Shown here in pieces: positions 1 through 6,163 of a DNA stretch of 10,450 nt. The stretch comes from Candidatus Paceibacter sp. (GTDB taxonomy: Bacteria; Patescibacteriota; Patescibacteriia; SG8-24; DYFX01), in the NCBI GenBank assembly GCA_020724945.1, contig DYFX01000025.1, positions 4,375-14,824 of the forward strand, written 5' to 3'. Numbering within the stretch: the first letter of the stretch is position 1; each line of letters opens with the position of its first letter. Made by a program: the position numbers and the translations under genes. The notes beneath the pieces are model-generated. The model worked only from the letters and a program-made list of their open reading frames with translations, did no database searches and had not been told where the DNA came from.

Positions 1-389
1 CAGGACGAAAAAACAACGGGCCACTGAGGCGTGTCCCTGGGCCGATCGCTCGACGGCGATCCTACGGCCTCGAACCCATGCACCAGGACCGAGCCGACGA
101 CCTGGCGCCGGGCCTGCTTCAACGCCTCCCGCACGGCCTGGTAGAGCGTGTCCGCCTGCTTGTCGGTCGCCCCGTGCGTCCAGATGTCGAGGGCCGCACG
201 CTCGAGCTCGAGGTACCCGCCAAAGCCCCCCGTCCCGGGGGCCCGCCGCGTCACCAGGGCGTAGCGCGGCATGAACTGCGCCTCGGCTTTCGGGAGGACC
301 GTCCGGAACGCGCGCGTCCCGATCAGCGCCGCGACCGTCGCGTTCGCTTTCAGGATCGTGTTCGTCGCGAGCACGAGGTCCTGGCTCAT
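1..389 (-). CDS. DUF3168-like tail-completion protein, cut by the window's left edge
   Basis: This frame runs open from the ATG at 389 to the end of the window (129 codons, no stop). The protein begins MSQDLVLATNTILKANATVA and continues IGTRAFRTVLPKAEAQFMPR, then has a beta-rich stretch and the pattern LERAALDIWTHGATDKQADT with a following helix, LYQAVREALKQAR. The 'R-x-DIW ... A-x2-L-x2-AVREAL' layout is that of DUF3168 tail-completion (tail terminator-like) proteins. It follows the gp10-like gene by an ATGA overlap, with GGAGGG ten bases upstream of the ATG. The next genes to the left are expected to be the tail tube and tape measure (inference). The 3' end is missing, and the last visible residues (PQWPVVFSS) still look coding. 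Confidence 0.8.
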   Translation of the reverse strand, partial: MSQDLVLATNTILKANATVAALIGTRAFRTVLPKAEAQFMPRYALVTRRAPGTGGFGGYLELERAALDIWTHGATDKQADTLYQAVREALKQARRQVVGSVLVHGFEAVGSPSSDRPRDTPQWPVVFSS

Positions 390-718
390 GCCGTGTATGC
401 CCTCCGGATGTTGCTCGAGAGGTTCCGGTACGTGGCGGCCGCCGCCTTCCGGAGCGTCCCGAAGCCCTTCATGAGCGAGGATCCCCGCTCAAGCCAGATG
501 AAGTAGACGACGCCCACGCTGCCCCAGGTCCCCGAGGTCTTGCCGCCGACGGTCTGCGCCGGCTCCTGGATGCGCATGGAACGCTCGGCGGTGCCCGTGC
601 GGTTGTTCCACTCGTGGTTCGCCTTCCCGTGGGCGACCGCCTCGCCCATCGTGCGGTTGATGCCGATCCGCGCGGCGCGCTCCATCTTCCGCTTCACCCG
701 GTCCCCGTACCACTTCAC
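386..718 (-). CDS. HK97 gp10-like head-tail/tail joining protein
   Basis: This 110-residue protein matches the HK97 gp10-like family, small proteins at the head-tail interface. Diagnostic stretches are AVAHGKANHEWNNRTGTAERS (in part 27-47), where helices lead to the W-NRTG-A-S motif, VGVVYFIWLERGS (68-80) with the Y-x3-LE-G pattern, and a C-terminal helix, LRKAAAATYRNLSSNIRRAY (89-108). The GTG at 718 overlaps the preceding stop as GTGA and has GGAGG eight bases upstream. Its own stop overlaps the next start (ATGA at 389). The two overlaps point to a coupled connector set. Confidence 0.85.
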   Translation of the reverse strand: MKWYGDRVKRKMERAARIGINRTMGEAVAHGKANHEWNNRTGTAERSMRIQEPAQTVGGKTSGTWGSVGVVYFIWLERGSSLMKGFGTLRKAAAATYRNLSSNIRRAYTA

Positions 719-1071
719 GACTGGGGCCTCCGGAGGGTGGCGGCGTAGTGATCGACGGCCGCCCCGCGCGAGCGCGGGACCATCGTCTCCACGAAGACCG
801 GGCCGTCCATGACGACGGCCCCGCGGCGGTCTACGATCGACTCGATCGTGTCACCCGCCTGCACGGGGCTGTCCTTCTTGAACACGGCGGTCAGGTCTTC
901 CACGACGACGCTCTGGCCTCCCTCCGCGACGTACCGCCGCGACTTGCTCCACACCCAGCAGGGTTCCGCATCGCTCACCAAGTCCGGCGCGGGCGCGTCC
1001 TCCTGCGTGTCCGCCGCCGCGTTCCGCAGAACGCGGGCCCGCATCGTCATCCGGCTGGCGGCGAGCCCCAT
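715..1071 (-). CDS. Probable head-closure (stopper) protein
   Basis: This 118-residue protein lies between the connector and the gp10-like gene, where siphoviruses encode the head-closure protein that seals the DNA channel. It shows strand-rich segments, SVVVEDLTAVFKKDSPVQAGD (in part 54-74), IVDRRGAVVMDGPVFVETM (79-97) and a final VDHYAATLRR (106-115). The beta-barrel look and the PVQAGD...D-RG order agree with stopper/head-tail joining proteins. The ATG at 1071 has only a distant GGGGAGAG about 14 bases upstream; ATG codons at residues 8 and 10 are alternatives, so the start is uncertain by up to nine residues. Its stop overlaps the GTG of the next gene (GTGA). The family call is moderate and partly from position. 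Confidence 0.65.
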   Translation of the reverse strand: MGLAASRMTMRARVLRNAAADTQEDAPAPDLVSDAEPCWVWSKSRRYVAEGGQSVVVEDLTAVFKKDSPVQAGDTIESIVDRRGAVVMDGPVFVETMVPRSRGAAVDHYAATLRRPQS

Positions 1072-1097
1072 AGCGACGGTGTCTCTCTCCCCGGTCC

Positions 1098-1511
1098 CTA
1101 GAGCTTGAAGATGGCGAGCGAGAGCCCGCCCGTCTCGGAGACGGTGAACGACACGTCGCCGCTCGAGTCGTTGAAGATGCGCGTCGGGAACGGGCCGACC
1201 GCCACGTCCCCCGCGGTCGCCGGGACGGTGACGGTTAGGCTCGACACCGAGAGCCCCGCAACGGTCGTCGTCACGCCGAAGAACACCGAGGCCGTGCCGG
1301 AGGCGGTCTTCTCAAACAGCAGGAAGGTGTCGCCGTCGTTGCGGAACTTGTACGTCTCGGTGCTGCTGATGCCGCCCGAGACGCGGCTCGTGTTGACCCC
1401 GTTCTTCGTCATCGTCTGGACGGTCAGGCTCGTGGCGGCCTTCGCCTGCTGCGGGGCCATCCCGAGGATCAGCCCGGCCAGCCCCAGCCCTGCGAGAACG
1501 ATCTTTTTCAT
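1098..1511 (-). CDS. Small beta-rich protein with Sec signal peptide, within the connector genes
   Basis: This 137-residue protein begins with a clear Sec signal peptide: MKK, a hydrophobic core (IVLAGLGLAGLILGMA) and an AKA cleavage motif at 23-25. The remainder is Thr/Ser/Val-rich and beta-stranded, with YKFRNDGDTFLLFEKT (54-69), VAGLSVSSLTVTVPA (84-98) and VGPFPTRIFNDSSGDV (105-120). This pattern of 'needs-to-be-filled' strands ending in GPFP resembles small beta-sandwich proteins encoded in phage head or connector modules, which in my memory lack a signal peptide. It has no cysteine. GGAGAGG lies seven bases before the ATG, 18 bases after the connector stop. It may be a decoration protein with an added leader, or an exported protein acting on the host envelope. 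I cannot tell which from sequence. Confidence 0.8.
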   Translation of the reverse strand: MKKIVLAGLGLAGLILGMAPQQAKAATSLTVQTMTKNGVNTSRVSGGISSTETYKFRNDGDTFLLFEKTASGTASVFFGVTTTVAGLSVSSLTVTVPATAGDVAVGPFPTRIFNDSSGDVSFTVSETGGLSLAIFKL

Positions 1512-1529
1512 GCGGTTGCCTCTCCGGTC

Positions 1530-2075
1530 CTACGTGATGAGTCTGCGCCCCGCGCTGAACGGGGCGAAAAGCGCCGCTTTCGCCGCGGCATGGTCCGCGT
1601 GGTACTGCTTGCGCGAGTCCCCGATCGCGTCCGACGCGAGCCCGGAGTACTCGAGCTCGAGCTTGACGAGGTTCGCGAGGAGGAGCTTGCGCTCCGTGGT
1701 GTCCCCGGTGTTGAGCGGGGTGAACGTGATCGTCACGAGCCCGTTCCAGGCGCTCGACGGGTTCGTCCCGTCCGCGAGCCGCTCGACCCGGTACCCGTCC
1801 GCGTGCAGCTTGTAGTCGTCGGCCACCAGGGCGTAGTCGGCGGCCGCAAGGCCGTACGCGGCGTACCGCTCCACCGCCGAGACGATGGCCGAAGCCCTGC
1901 GGGGCAGGTGCAGGAACAGCCGCCCACCCCGCAGGACCTCGACCGCGTTCGCGACGGGGCCGAGCCGCCGGATGATCTCCGCGTCGGCCGCTGCCACCAC
2001 GCGCTCGAGCGCGTCGTCCCCGAGGTCGGTTTCGACGTGCTCGCGAATCTCCGCGGTGGTGAGCAGGGTCGCCAT
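1530..2075 (-). CDS. Head-tail connector (adaptor) protein
   Basis: This 181-residue protein probably binds under the portal and links the filled head to the tail. The N-terminal part is helical (TTAEIREHVETDLGDDALER, 6-25, then ADAEIIRRLGP, 30-40), as in gp6-like adaptors. The middle has beta-strand character, with VADDYKLHADGYRVERL (84-100) and WNGLVTITFTPLN (109-121). The C-terminal helices carry ERKLLLANLVKLELEYSGLA (127-146), a pattern typical of connectors next to capsid operons. The ATG at 2075 follows the previous stop by three bases; a GAAGG about nine bases upstream lies inside the preceding gene, which suggests coupling. It is longer than HK97 gp6. The adaptor call rests on pattern and order and is moderately strong. 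Confidence 0.78.
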   Translation of the reverse strand: MATLLTTAEIREHVETDLGDDALERVVAAADAEIIRRLGPVANAVEVLRGGRLFLHLPRRASAIVSAVERYAAYGLAAADYALVADDYKLHADGYRVERLADGTNPSSAWNGLVTITFTPLNTGDTTERKLLLANLVKLELEYSGLASDAIGDSRKQYHADHAAAKAALFAPFSAGRRLIT

Positions 2076-2078
2076 GGG

Positions 2079-2519
2079 CTAGGCCTTCTTCCCGCCCTTG
2101 TTCTCGGCCTTCTTGCCGCCCGCCTTGTCCTCGGACTTCTTCGCGGCCTTCTCGGCGGCGTCCTTTTCCGCCTCGGCCTTCTCGGCGGCGGACTTCTTCT
2201 CCGCCTCCTGGGACGCGCGAAGTTCCTGCAACGCCGGCGAGTCCTTCTCGGCGTAGCCCTCGGGCGGGTAGTGCTCGGGCTTGTAGCCCGCCTTCACGTA
2301 CTCCTCGAGCGTGGGGCCGTCGAGGCGCATCCCCTTCTCGTCCACGGGCGGGGACTTCGGGTCCTCCTTGGGCTTCGCGAGCCCGAGGGCGACGGCCTGG
2401 GACATGGGGATCTGCGCGCCGGCGGGGCCCAGCAGCCGGCCGTCCTCCTTGCCCTCCTGCACGACCCACTTGCCGTCGGGGCTGACGACGGTGCGCTCCT
2501 TCAGCGTGAACAGCTCCAT
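2079..2519 (-). CDS. Small phage protein with disordered Lys/Ala/Glu-rich tail; function unknown
   Basis: This 146-residue protein has a folded-looking N-terminal half (VVSPDGKWVVQEGKEDGRLLG, in part 11-31; QIPMSQAVALGLAKP, 36-50) and a motif, TLEEYVKAGYKPEHYPPEGY (70-89). From residue about 100 it becomes a low-complexity tail of Lys, Ala and Glu ending in repeated GGKKA-type units, which should be disordered or helical and basic at the end. The ATG at 2519 has a perfect AAGGAGG five bases upstream, so the start is firm. It lies between the O-antigen-ligase-like gene (35-base gap) and the head-tail connector (3-base gap). Proteins of similar size often occupy this place before the connector in siphovirus genomes, so I infer a head-associated role. 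I cannot name a family. Confidence 0.82.
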   Translation of the reverse strand: MELFTLKERTVVSPDGKWVVQEGKEDGRLLGPAGAQIPMSQAVALGLAKPKEDPKSPPVDEKGMRLDGPTLEEYVKAGYKPEHYPPEGYAEKDSPALQELRASQEAEKKSAAEKAEAEKDAAEKAAKKSEDKAGGKKAENKGGKKA

Positions 2520-2524
2520 ACCTG

Positions 2525-2531
2525 CCTCCTT
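2525..2531 (-). promoter_or_regulatory. Consensus Shine-Dalgarno that sets the start of the 146-residue protein
   Basis: AAGGAGG lies five bases before the ATG at 2519. The frame is open far upstream of that codon, so this site is what decides the true start. Confidence 0.75.
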
Positions 2532-2554
2532 CTCGGCGTAGACTCGGAGAGCCA

Positions 2555-4282
2555 CTATCGGCCCCCTCGGTATTTCCCGGCCCAGGCGTCGAGCTCGACG
2601 AGCCGCGCTGCGGCCTCGCGCGCCGTCTCGGCGTCCCCGGCGCGCTGCGCCAGACCGAGGATGCGCTTCCAGACGGGCGGGAAAGTGGGGGCCAGTGCGG
2701 CCGCGCGGCGGTACTCCGCCATCGCGCGCTCCGGCGCGCCGGTCATCATGAGGCTGCGCCCGTAGATTTCGCGCGCGCCCGAGTCGTTCGGCTGCCGCGC
2801 CGCCAGCCGGCGGGCGTGGCCCAGGGACCACCCGAGCGCCTTGAGCCGATCCTCCGGCTCGGGCATCCGGGCCGTGAGCAGGAGCAGGCTGTCGATCTGC
2901 CGGGCGACGACCTGCGGCTCCCAGGGGTTCCAGGTCGCCGCGGCGTGGAAGCCCTCGGCCGCGGGGAGCGAGTCGTGCGCCTTGAGGCCCCGCACCCCGG
3001 CCGCGTAGTACCAATCCCCGACCGCGACCCGGACGGCCAGCACGAGCGCGGCGGCCACCGCGGCCGCGACCGCCCAGGGGCGCCCCGCGCGCGCCGGGCG
3101 CGCGGAGGCGGCGCCGAAGGCGAGGCAGAGCAGCGCCGTGGCGGCGGTCGGCACCGGATTGAAGGCCCCCACCGCGAGGTAGGCCGCGCCCAGGGCGCGG
3201 AGGAGCGGGCGGCCGGCGGCGAGACGCCAGGCCGTCCAGGCCAGCAGGCCCCAGGCCGCGAGGCCGACGAGCCCGGTCGTGGCGAGGACGTGCAGGACGT
3301 TCCCGTGCGCGTGCGCCTGGCTCACCATCGCGCTCTTGTTGAGCGCGACGAACTCGGGGGTGACGAACTGCCGGAAGGCCGCGGCGAACGTGCCGGGCCC
3401 GTGGCCCACGAGCGGCGCCTCGAGGAACATCGCCCAGGCGATCCGCCAGACCTCCCAGCGCGCGGCGTCGGCGAGGCCCGCGCCGACCCGCGGGTGCAGG
3501 GCCGCTCCTGCGGCCCCGGCCGCGAGGCACACCCACCGCGCGCGGCGCGGCAGGAGGACGAACAGGCCCGCGGCCACCCCGAGGATCGCGCCCCGGGTTT
3601 GCGTGAAGTGGATCGCGGGAAGGGTGAGCGCGGCTGCGACCGCGCCGGGCAGGCGGCGGTGGTGCGTCAGCATCACCCAGACCGCGCAGACGCCGACGAG
3701 CGCCAGGACCGCGCCGAGATAGACCGGGCTCCCCTGCGTGGCGATGATCCGCCCGGCCGGGAGCTCGGACGGGAGCAGGGGGTCCGCGTTCAGAAGGTGC
3801 CGCTGCAGGAGCGCGTAGGCGAGCATCGGGACCGCCGCCCAGCAGACGACGACGGCCACGTCGTCCTCGTCGCGCCCGAGGCGGGCCGCGCCCAGGAACA
3901 GGCCGAGGTAGACCGCCACGGCCGTGAAGCCGTCGAAGGAGGCGAGCCAGGTGCCCACGCCCGTGTAGGCGGGGCTCGAGGAGGCGCTCGCGACGGCGAG
4001 CCACGCGCCGAAGGCGGCGAGGACCGGCACCCGCGCGCTCGAGGCGTAGTCCGCCGGCCGCAGGAGCAGCGCCAGCGCGAGCGCGCCGAGCGCGGCCGTC
4101 TTCGGCCCGATGTAGGGGTCCGTCGAGCCGGGTAGCATGAGGCAGAGCGCGGCCCCGGCGACCGCGTAGAGCCAGCCCCGGGCGCCCGCGCGCGCGGGCT
4201 CCGGGACCGAAGCGGGGCCAGACCCCGCCCCCCGATAGTGAGGGGCGGGGCCGGCCGCCTGGTTCAGCGTTGCGACGGTCAC
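2555..4282 (-). CDS. O-antigen ligase/polymerase-like membrane protein (WaaL/Wzy_C type) with C-terminal TPR-like region
   Basis: This 575-residue protein probably acts in the inner membrane, joining or polymerising surface polysaccharide from a lipid-linked donor. About ten to twelve hydrophobic segments run from residue 37 to 422. Family hallmarks are FTQTRGAILGVAAGL (226-240, with Arg230), RIAWAMFLEAPLVGHGPGTF (280-299) and the stretch from AHAHGNVLHVLATTGLVGL (323-341) with His residues at 325, 327 and 331. Residues about 435-570 are soluble helical pairs that look like TPRs, as in many ligases of this family. The GTG at 4282 is ten bases after the previous stop; a GGGGAG overlaps that stop at a longer than ideal distance, so the start is less certain. 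The first 35 residues are Pro/Ala/Gly-rich and not membrane-like. It is out of place in a capsid operon; lysogenic conversion or superinfection exclusion is the likeliest role (inference). The choice between ligase and polymerase is open. Confidence 0.87.
   Translation of the reverse strand: MTVATLNQAAGPAPHYRGAGSGPASVPEPARAGARGWLYAVAGAALCLMLPGSTDPYIGPKTAALGALALALLLRPADYASSARVPVLAAFGAWLAVASASSSPAYTGVGTWLASFDGFTAVAVYLGLFLGAARLGRDEDDVAVVVCWAAVPMLAYALLQRHLLNADPLLPSELPAGRIIATQGSPVYLGAVLALVGVCAVWVMLTHHRRLPGAVAAALTLPAIHFTQTRGAILGVAAGLFVLLPRRARWVCLAAGAAGAALHPRVGAGLADAARWEVWRIAWAMFLEAPLVGHGPGTFAAAFRQFVTPEFVALNKSAMVSQAHAHGNVLHVLATTGLVGLAAWGLLAWTAWRLAAGRPLLRALGAAYLAVGAFNPVPTAATALLCLAFGAASARPARAGRPWAVAAAVAAALVLAVRVAVGDWYYAAGVRGLKAHDSLPAAEGFHAAATWNPWEPQVVARQIDSLLLLTARMPEPEDRLKALGWSLGHARRLAARQPNDSGAREIYGRSLMMTGAPERAMAEYRRAAALAPTFPPVWKRILGLAQRAGDAETAREAAARLVELDAWAGKYRGGR
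4223..4250 (-). repeat. Perfect 9-bp GC inverted repeat near the start of the O-antigen-ligase-like gene
   Basis: CCCCGCCCC (4223-4231) and GGGGCGGGG (4242-4250) form a perfect 9-bp inverted repeat with a 10-base loop, within codons 11-20 of the membrane protein gene. A stable hairpin so close to the GTG start could lower ribosome loading. It may equally be a by-product of Gly/Pro codons in GC-rich DNA. Confidence 0.4.
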
Positions 4283-4292
4283 GCGACCCGCG

Positions 4293-4775
4293 TTACTCCC
4301 CGATCGTGCAGGGGTTCGAGCCGTCCGAGCAATGGACGGCGAACAGGGTCGTGTGCCCCGCGTCCGACTGGCGCCCGTAGAGTCCGGTGACGAACTTCAC
4401 CGGGTCCGGCGGCACCCAGCACCCGCCCAGGTTCCCGGTGGAGATCGTCGTGTCCACCTTCGGGCTGATGTAGTAGTCGAACACGGCGAGGTTCGCCTGC
4501 GCGCCCCCGGCGATGTTCGTGTCGAAGGCCGCCGAGTAGGCCCCCGTCACGCCGCCGATGACGCACATCCAGTCCAGGAAGCCCTCGCCCTCGACGAGCG
4601 ACTTCGCGTCCGCGGTCTGATCGATCCGCAGGATCTTGACGCCCTGGAACTTCAGGTTCTCGTGCGCCAGCCCCCCGGGTTCCTTGGGGAACTTGTTCTT
4701 GCTCTCCGCGAGGACCGCCACGGAGGACGCGCCGAGGATCAGCAGACCCAGCGCCGCGCTGATGTACTTTTTCAT
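4293..4775 (-). CDS. Small exported protein with Sec signal peptide, directly after the capsid gene; function unknown
   Basis: This 160-residue protein starts with a textbook Sec signal peptide: MKK, a hydrophobic core (SAALGLLILGASSVAV), and a likely cut after VLA at residue 23. The mature part has no transmembrane segment. It has four cysteines (71, 119, 149, 156), which could form two disulfides after export. Recognisable stretches are KILRIDQTADAKSL (47-60), FLDWMCVIGG (66-75), CWVPPDPVKF (119-128) and SDAGHTTLFAV (137-147). I cannot assign a function. The layout of the mature part resembles small beta-rich phage proteins found next to capsid genes, but this is from memory and weak. GAGGTG sits five bases before the ATG. 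The gene follows the capsid gene after 84 bases containing a hairpin and precedes the O-antigen-ligase-like gene by 10 bases. It could be a virion decoration protein or an exported host-modifying factor. Confidence 0.8.
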   Translation of the reverse strand: MKKYISAALGLLILGASSVAVLAESKNKFPKEPGGLAHENLKFQGVKILRIDQTADAKSLVEGEGFLDWMCVIGGVTGAYSAAFDTNIAGGAQANLAVFDYYISPKVDTTISTGNLGGCWVPPDPVKFVTGLYGRQSDAGHTTLFAVHCSDGSNPCTIGE

Positions 4776-4780
4776 CGTCT

Positions 4781-4786
4781 CACCTC
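4781..4786 (-). promoter_or_regulatory. Shine-Dalgarno of the small exported protein gene
   Basis: GAGGTG lies five bases before the ATG at 4775 in the 84-base gap after the capsid gene. It supports that start, which in turn fixes the complete signal peptide. I see no convincing promoter in this gap. Confidence 0.6.
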
Positions 4787-4806
4787 ATTCCTTTGGTCTA
4801 CCGTCA

Positions 4807-4839
4807 CCCCCGTGCGGGGGAGGGCCGAAGCCCTCCCCC
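4807..4839 (-). terminator. UUCG-loop hairpin after the capsid gene, with a competing second hairpin
   Basis: In the minus-strand RNA, positions 4839-4830 (GGGGGAGGGC) pair perfectly with 4825-4816 (GCCCTCCCCC) around a TTCG loop closed by C-G, the very stable cUUCGg tetraloop. The 3' arm's CCCCC (4820-4816) can instead pair with GGGGG at 4811-4807 around a GCAC loop, so the two hairpins exclude each other. No U-tract follows, so this is not a classic intrinsic terminator. It could be a partial terminator, a 3' stability element protecting the capsid mRNA, or an attenuator that lowers expression of the genes beyond. The pairing is seen directly; the role is inference. Confidence 0.6.
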
Positions 4840-4859
4840 ACCGGGGTCCTCAGCACGCT

Positions 4860-6152
4860 TTACGCCGGGAGCGTGATGTAGTTGAACGCCGCCGCGCGGT
4901 ACCACACGAACGCCCCGCGCAGGTAGGCCACGATCGCGTTGCGGCCCTTGATGAAGTCGTCGTTCACCCAGCCCATCTTGACGACCATCCCCTCGCGCTC
5001 GACGAACGCGCAGTACTGCCGGAAGTCGCCCACGATGGCCTTCCCGGCCGCGAGGCTGTCCGCCTGCGCGATCGGCAGGCCCCACATGGACGTGATGCCC
5101 GGCATGGACGGGTTGCCCCAGACGTAGGCGCCGTCCTTCGTCTTGCGGAGGCGCTCGTTGAGGTAGTCGGTCGGGTGCATGATGATCGCCGAGGCGATCG
5201 CCCGGCCCGTGACCGACACGTCCTTGATCGCGCGCGCGATGTGATCCGCCGTCGCGTCCCCGTCCGCCGCGGCGGTCTCCTGGATGCCGGTCTTGTTGAT
5301 GACGCCCAGCATGAGCGGCGTGACGCCCGTCCCGTGCAGCGCCTGGTAGTCCAGGCGGCGCCGGACGGCCTCGGGCAGGCGGTTGTTCAGGTACGACTCC
5401 GCCTGCGCCACGTCGGCGAGCTGCTCGTCCGTCACCGGGACGTACGCAGGGATCTTCTCGATCGTCACCGCGCGCTCCGTCAGCGCGAACTCGGCCTCGC
5501 CGTACTGGTTCCCCTCGGCCTTCTCGATGATGTTCGACTCGTCGCGGGTCGTCTCGTCCATGTACTTGATCCCGTCCGAGGTCGTGCGCTCGAGCGGGAG
5601 GATGTCGAGGACCTGGATCGGGCGGACGGCGTAGTCCACCAGGCGGCCCGTGCGCAGGACTTCCGGGTCCCAGCCGGCCGACCGCTGGAACAGGGTCTTC
5701 AGGTTGAAGCCCGCGAGCTTCACGACCTTGCAGCCCTCGCCCTGGCGGACGCCGCCGGCGATCTGCTTGAACATCTCGCGCTCGGGGTCGTACTCGAGCC
5801 CCGCGGCCTTCATGATGCGGTGGCCGAAGGGCGTCTGATCGAGCTTGAAGTCCTTCCCCTCGATCGTCTTGCCGGGCAGGCTCGGGCGGCCCGCCTTGAG
5901 GACGCGCTCCTCCTCGGCCTTCTCCGCCTTCTCGAGCGCCTCGCGCGCCTGATCGGCGACGCGGTAGTCGTCGATCTCCTTGCCGAGCTTCGCCATGACG
6001 CCGTTGAGCTTGCGCACCTCGGCGAGCTTCTCCTCGACCGTGCCGGAGAGCTCCGTGACCTTCGCGAAGTCCTGATCGTCGCCGGCCTGATCGAAGACCT
6101 TGCGCAGCGTGGTGCGGACCTTCTCGAGTTCTTCCAGCTTTTTCTTGAGCAT
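4860..6152 (-). CDS. Major capsid protein, HK97 fold, with N-terminal delta-like scaffold region
   Basis: This 430-residue protein forms the icosahedral shell. Residues 1 to about 85 are highly charged and predicted coiled coil (KKKLEELEKVRTTL at the start), matching the delta domain that HK97-type capsid proteins lose on protease cleavage. The cut would fall somewhere around residues 85-105 (inference). The mature part shows family hallmarks: an E-loop-like stretch around 185-225, AIIMHPTDYLNERL (322-335), and TSMWGLPIAQADSL (355-368) followed by GDFRQY (375-380). The ATG at 6152 has AGGAAGG six bases upstream, overlapping the protease stop, so the start is well supported. A strong hairpin lies just after the stop. 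Position after the protease agrees with the call. Confidence 0.94.
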   Translation of the reverse strand: MLKKKLEELEKVRTTLRKVFDQAGDDQDFAKVTELSGTVEEKLAEVRKLNGVMAKLGKEIDDYRVADQAREALEKAEKAEEERVLKAGRPSLPGKTIEGKDFKLDQTPFGHRIMKAAGLEYDPEREMFKQIAGGVRQGEGCKVVKLAGFNLKTLFQRSAGWDPEVLRTGRLVDYAVRPIQVLDILPLERTTSDGIKYMDETTRDESNIIEKAEGNQYGEAEFALTERAVTIEKIPAYVPVTDEQLADVAQAESYLNNRLPEAVRRRLDYQALHGTGVTPLMLGVINKTGIQETAAADGDATADHIARAIKDVSVTGRAIASAIIMHPTDYLNERLRKTKDGAYVWGNPSMPGITSMWGLPIAQADSLAAGKAIVGDFRQYCAFVEREGMVVKMGWVNDDFIKGRNAIVAYLRGAFVWYRAAAFNYITLPA

Positions 6153-6163
6153 CGCTTGCCTTC

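Noticed and set aside
2079..4004. A 641-codon minus-strand frame whose last 146 codons are a real gene.
   Set aside because: The upstream part is out of frame with the membrane protein gene and is Arg/Pro/Gly-rich noise. The AAGGAGG before the ATG at 2519 sets the true start.
4776..4859. A possible promoter in the 84-base gap after the capsid gene.
   Set aside because: No convincing -35/-10 pair could be seen in the minus-strand direction; only the hairpin and a Shine-Dalgarno are supported.
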